Below, piece after piece: positions 23,751 to 26,268 of a stretch of DNA of 26,268 nt. The translations under genes were made by a program, and so were the position numbers. This DNA comes from Caryophanales bacterium UBA6414. Its GTDB lineage: Bacteria; Bacillota_I; Bacilli_A; RF39; UBA660. The stretch is taken from assembly GCA_002438545.1 (NCBI GenBank), contig DJPK01000060.1, forward strand, positions 1 through 26,268. Direction: 5' to 3'. The notes beneath the pieces were generated by a model, which saw nothing but the letters and a program-made list of their open reading frames with translations, did not search any database and was not told where the DNA came from. Each line of letters begins with the position of its first letter. Position 1 is the stretch's first letter.

Positions 23751-25466
23751 TTAAATATATTCTATAACATCTTCTCCAACAATATTAACAAGTTTATCTA
23801 TTGAATTACTACTAGAATCAACTTGCATATCATCACTAGAAGATTCACTATCATTATCATTAGTAGTCTTGTTAATATTAGGTAAAACCTTCAAACTATA
23901 TTGTTTACCACTCTTACGATTATTAACGTACTCTAATTTCTTTTGTTCCCAAACATCATCATTCAAAGCAATTACTTTTACCTTATGACCAATCATATCT
24001 TCAAGTAAACGTTCAAATAAAGATAAATTACTATTAACACCATCTACAATAGAGACATATTTACCAGATAAAATAGCATAATCATTACCTGCAGCTCTTG
24101 GAACAACATCTGCTAAAAAACTAGAAATTGCAACATATCTAGCATCAACAATATACTCAGAAACATCACGCCACTTATCAAGCAAATTAGTTAAATAATC
24201 TCTACTTGCTGTCGCAAACGTATTATTAATAACTATTTCCACATAATCATCTGTTGGTAATAATATTTTTTTTGGTTTATGAACAGTCGTGTTATTATTT
24301 ATAGCAACATTATTCTGCTTTTCCACAGATTGTTTCATATTATCAACAGGTTCTACATTATTAACTACTTCCTTATCAACAGAACTGTTGTTAGACATCA
24401 CTCCACATAATTTAAGCAAATTTGCAATCAACAAAACACTTGGATGAACGCTATATTTTAACTTGCCCAATAAATCATTTAATAAATCAATTACATAGTA
24501 AATATCATTTTCATTAAATGTGTAATTAATTTTAACAATACTATCATTTTTACTTTTAATTTCTAGCTCATTACCACAATTCTTATAAACAAGTACATCT
24601 TTTAAAAACAATAGCAATTCCTCAATAAACTTAGATAAGTTAATGCCATCTTTATTTATTTTTTCAATATAACTAACAACATAATTACCATTATTATCTT
24701 TAATATTGCTTAACAACTCAGCAATATCTATATAAGAAATAGTTCCATAAACATTATATACATCATCAATAGTAATATTATTTAAATCATATGAGCATAA
24801 CTGATCTAACAAGTTTATAGAATCTCTCATTCCACCATCCGATACCCTCGCAATTTCATATAAAGCATCATCACTAATACTAATTTTTTCAATATCTGAA
24901 ATTTGTTTCAAACGTTTAACAATATCACTGTCATCTACCCTATTAAATTGAAACTTTTGACATCGAGAACTAATAGTAAGTGGAATCTTATTAGGCTCAG
25001 TCGTTGCTAAAATAAAAATTACATGTTTAGGAGGCTCCTCTAATGTCTTTAATAATGCATTAAAAGCTTGTGTAGTAAGCATATGTACCTCATCAATTAT
25101 ATAAATCTTATATTTACTTTGACTAGGAACTAAATTAACCTTTTCACGTAAATTTCTAATTTCATCAACACCATTATTAGATGCTGCATCTATTTCTATG
25201 ATATCAACACTTTGTTTATTGTTATATTGTAAGCAATTTTCACATTCGTTACATGGCAAATAATCTTTTAAATTTGAGCAATTAACAGTTTTTGCAAGTA
25301 TTTTAGCAATACTTGTTTTTCCTGTTCCTCTAGGTCCACAAAACAAATAAGCATGCGAAATTCTATCATATTTAATAGCATTTTTTAATGTTTTTACAAT
25401 GACTTTTTGACCAACAACTTCATCAAAATTGCTTGGTCTATATTTTCAATATAATACTTGATACAT
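23751..25466 (-). CDS. dnaX: DNA polymerase III gamma/tau subunit DnaX, with an in-frame TGA at codon 7
   Basis: Reading from the ATG at 25466 (GAGGTG 4 bases upstream) gives 571 codons and a normal DnaX N terminus: MYQVLY, then TGA (25448-25446), then KYRPSNFDEVVGQ without any frameshift. After it come GPRGTGKT (P-loop, residues 44-51), a zinc knuckle with Cys at 63, 72, 75 and 78, the Walker B region with DEVHMLTTQAFN, and a sensor motif ending TISSRCQKF. Domain III and a tau-like C-terminal domain follow. DnaX is the motor of the clamp loader and is essential. The TGA sits where the family nearly always has Arg (LYRKYRP). The next usable start (TTG at 25346) lies just before the P-loop and has no ribosome site, so it would lose the YRP motif. 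Possibilities: sequence error, true nonsense mutation, or readthrough. An A8 slippery run lies at codons 398-401. Confidence 0.9.
24266..24273 (-). promoter_or_regulatory. Candidate slippery site in dnaX (gamma/tau)
   Basis: Eight A in a row give the in-frame heptamer A AAA AAA at codons 398-400. A -1 shift adds six residues and stops at 24249-24247, giving about 406 residues, near the size of E. coli gamma (431). No clear upstream Shine-Dalgarno or strong downstream stem was found. Confidence 0.35.
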
Positions 25467-25486
25467 GTAACACCTCACTCTTTTCC

Positions 25487-25495
25487 ATTATAGCA
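25487..25495 (-). promoter_or_regulatory. Extended -10 promoter of the dnaX operon
   Basis: TGCTATAAT (25495-25487) lies 20 bases before the dnaX ATG; no good -35 was seen. The tadA stop lies 20 bases further upstream. Confidence 0.6.
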
Positions 25496-25514
25496 CAAAA
25501 ATAAAAGGAAAAGT

Positions 25515-25946
25515 TCATTTTTTTCTTCTTTCCTCAAAAAAATTTTTCAGCATATTTAAAGATTCATTAGTTCCCATTGTATTATCAACAGTAATGTTAT
25601 ATTTTTTATCTTGGGAAATATTTTTTAAAGCTCCAAAATCGTGGTTTTCTATAGAATAATAGACCTTTTTTATTCTTGATTGCATAATTGCACCAGTACA
25701 CATCATACAAGGTTCCATCGTTACATATAGTTCACAATCATCCAATCTCCAACGTTTTAATCTCTTTGAAGCTTTACTGATTGCAATAATCTCTGCATGC
25801 ATTAAAGGATTATGCTTTTTTTCTTTTAAATTATGGGCTTTTGCTATTATTTTTCCATTTTTTACAACAACAGCACCAACAGGAACATCACCTTTTTTAT
25901 AACTCTTATAAGCTTCTTTTAAAGCCAATTCCATATAACAATTCAC
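25515..25946 (-). CDS. tadA: tRNA-specific adenosine deaminase TadA
   Basis: 143 residues. The GTG at 25946 is the best start: AGAGGTGAAGC lies right before it, and MNCYMELALKEAYK fits family N termini; the next ATG is too far from the ribosome site. Zinc and catalytic motifs are HAE (residues 50-52) and PCMMC (79-83). It deaminates A34 of tRNA-Arg(ACG) to inosine and is usually essential. It ends in TGA. A LexA-box-like sequence covers the region just upstream (25960-25973). The tadA-SRP RNA-dnaX neighbourhood is as in Bacillus, with ffs upstream rather than between. Confidence 0.97.
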   Translation of the reverse strand: MNCYMELALKEAYKSYKKGDVPVGAVVVKNGKIIAKAHNLKEKKHNPLMHAEIIAISKASKRLKRWRLDDCELYVTMEPCMMCTGAIMQSRIKKVYYSIENHDFGALKNISQDKKYNITVDNTMGTNESLNMLKNFFEERRKK

Positions 25947-25959
25947 GCTTCACCTCTAC

Positions 25960-25973
25960 CAAACATTTGTTCG
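25960..25973 (-). promoter_or_regulatory. LexA/DinR box-like sequence upstream of tadA
   Basis: CGAACAAATGTTTG matches the Gram-positive SOS operator CGAACRNRYGTTYC at 13 of 14 positions. It lies 13 bases before the tadA GTG. A chance match is possible. Confidence 0.3.
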
Positions 25974-26003
25974 TATTTTTTTAATTATTTATTATAAAAA
26001 AAT

Positions 26004-26076
26004 AGTGCACACGTTTAGAGGTTTTTAAGGCTGCTATCTTCCAATTCTGACCTGATTCAAACATAATCGTTGCACC
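26004..26076 (-). ncRNA. ffs: Signal recognition particle RNA, small bacterial (4.5S) type
   Basis: About 73 nt. The conserved SRP core is present: CAGGTCAG, AATT, a GGAA tetraloop closed by a 3-bp stem, then GATAGCAGCC. The ends pair (GGTGCA with TGCACT, then CG with CG across a bulge), folding into one long hairpin. A T-rich tract follows (26003-25997), serving as terminator. The RNA binds Ffh and FtsY for cotranslational targeting. B. subtilis scRNA is about 270 nt with an Alu domain; this one is mycoplasma-like in size. Ends are predicted from the promoter and the pairing. Confidence 0.93.
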
Positions 26077-26082
26077 AAATAA

Positions 26083-26111
26083 AATATACTATATTTTTAT
26101 ATTTTTTTCAA
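26083..26111 (-). promoter_or_regulatory. Promoter of ffs
   Basis: TTGAAA (26111-26106), 17 bases and TATATT (26088-26083), then 6 bases to the predicted first G of the SRP RNA. Confidence 0.8.
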
Positions 26112-26137
26112 CAATTAATGGTATTTTTATTCAAATT

Positions 26138-26151
26138 ATTTCCCGGGAAAT
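26138..26151. repeat. 14-bp perfect palindrome ATTTCCCGGGAAAT
   Basis: A perfect GC-centred palindrome in otherwise extremely AT-rich DNA, 27 bases upstream of the ffs -35. The remaining sequence to 26268 holds no gene I can support. Confidence 0.5.
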
Positions 26152-26268
26152 TTTTTATTACAAAATAAACATAATAACATTATTTTTTTACTAATACACA
26201 TTTATATCAACATATATTAAATTAATTCTAGGGCACATTAACAATATTTATTTCCCAAACTTATATTT

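Noticed and set aside
23751..25346. dnaX starting at 25346
   Set aside because: It is a TTG without a ribosome site two residues before the P-loop; the upstream frame clearly encodes the missing DnaX N terminus apart from one TGA.

Overview
This window is a very AT-rich segment of a bacterial chromosome that encodes core Bacillota (Firmicutes) genes. The sporulation-associated proteins SpoVG, YabG, YabP, YabQ, SpoVT and BofA, a SleB-type cell wall hydrolase and a collagen-like surface protein point to an endospore-former. Gene order resembles the origin-proximal region of Bacillus subtilis (tadA, SRP RNA, dnaX, yaaK/ybaB, recR, bofA, holB, yaaT/ricT, yabB, yabC/rsmI, metS, tatD, ksgA, yabG, veg, spoVG, yabP, yabQ, divIC, tilS, ftsH) but is condensed and reshuffled. 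Extreme AT bias, a Mycoplasma-like short SRP RNA and small proteins suggest an uncultured deep branch of Bacilli (RF39- or Erysipelotrichales-like). That placement is inference.

Layout. Positions 1-620 hold a collagen-like (Gly-X-Y) protein on the minus strand. Positions 805-2208 (plus) hold a diacylglycerol glucosyltransferase-like enzyme and a 54-residue Tyr/Gly-rich membrane miniprotein. Positions 2284-4292 (minus) hold a cold-shock protein and the chromosome-partition pair parB/parA. Positions 4494-7731 (plus) hold tilS and ftsH. From 7765 to 26111 everything lies on the minus strand: ffs (SRP RNA), tadA, dnaX, ybaB, recR, bofA, holB, ricT, trmN6, rsmI, pth, mfd, spoVT, T-box-metS, a 55-residue membrane miniprotein, tatD, a SleB-like hydrolase, rsmA/ksgA, yabG, veg, spoVG, yabP, yabQ and divIC, in transcription order. 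Many neighbours overlap by a few bases or sit within 30 bases, so these are translationally coupled operons. Intrinsic terminators and sigma-A-like or sigma-E-like promoters divide them.

The genes cover replication and repair (dnaX, holB, recR, mfd), segregation and division (parAB, divIC, ricT), tRNA and rRNA processing (tadA, tilS, trmN6, rsmI, rsmA, pth, metS), membrane quality control and targeting (ftsH, SRP RNA), and the mother-cell sporulation programme. Putative sigma-E promoters precede yabP, yabG and bofA. Three genes appear to end in TGA and Trp codons I read are TGG, so the standard bacterial code is expected.

Points of most interest: an in-frame TGA at codon 7 of dnaX; an A8 slippery run in dnaX at the place where a short gamma form would be made; an 11-bp perfect inverted repeat inside the divIC promoter; two unannotated small membrane proteins; and a 73-nt SRP RNA. 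I found no phage, IS element, CRISPR array, tRNA or rRNA gene, and no gene-free stretch longer than 300 bases. The window looks like a housekeeping region rather than an accessory island.
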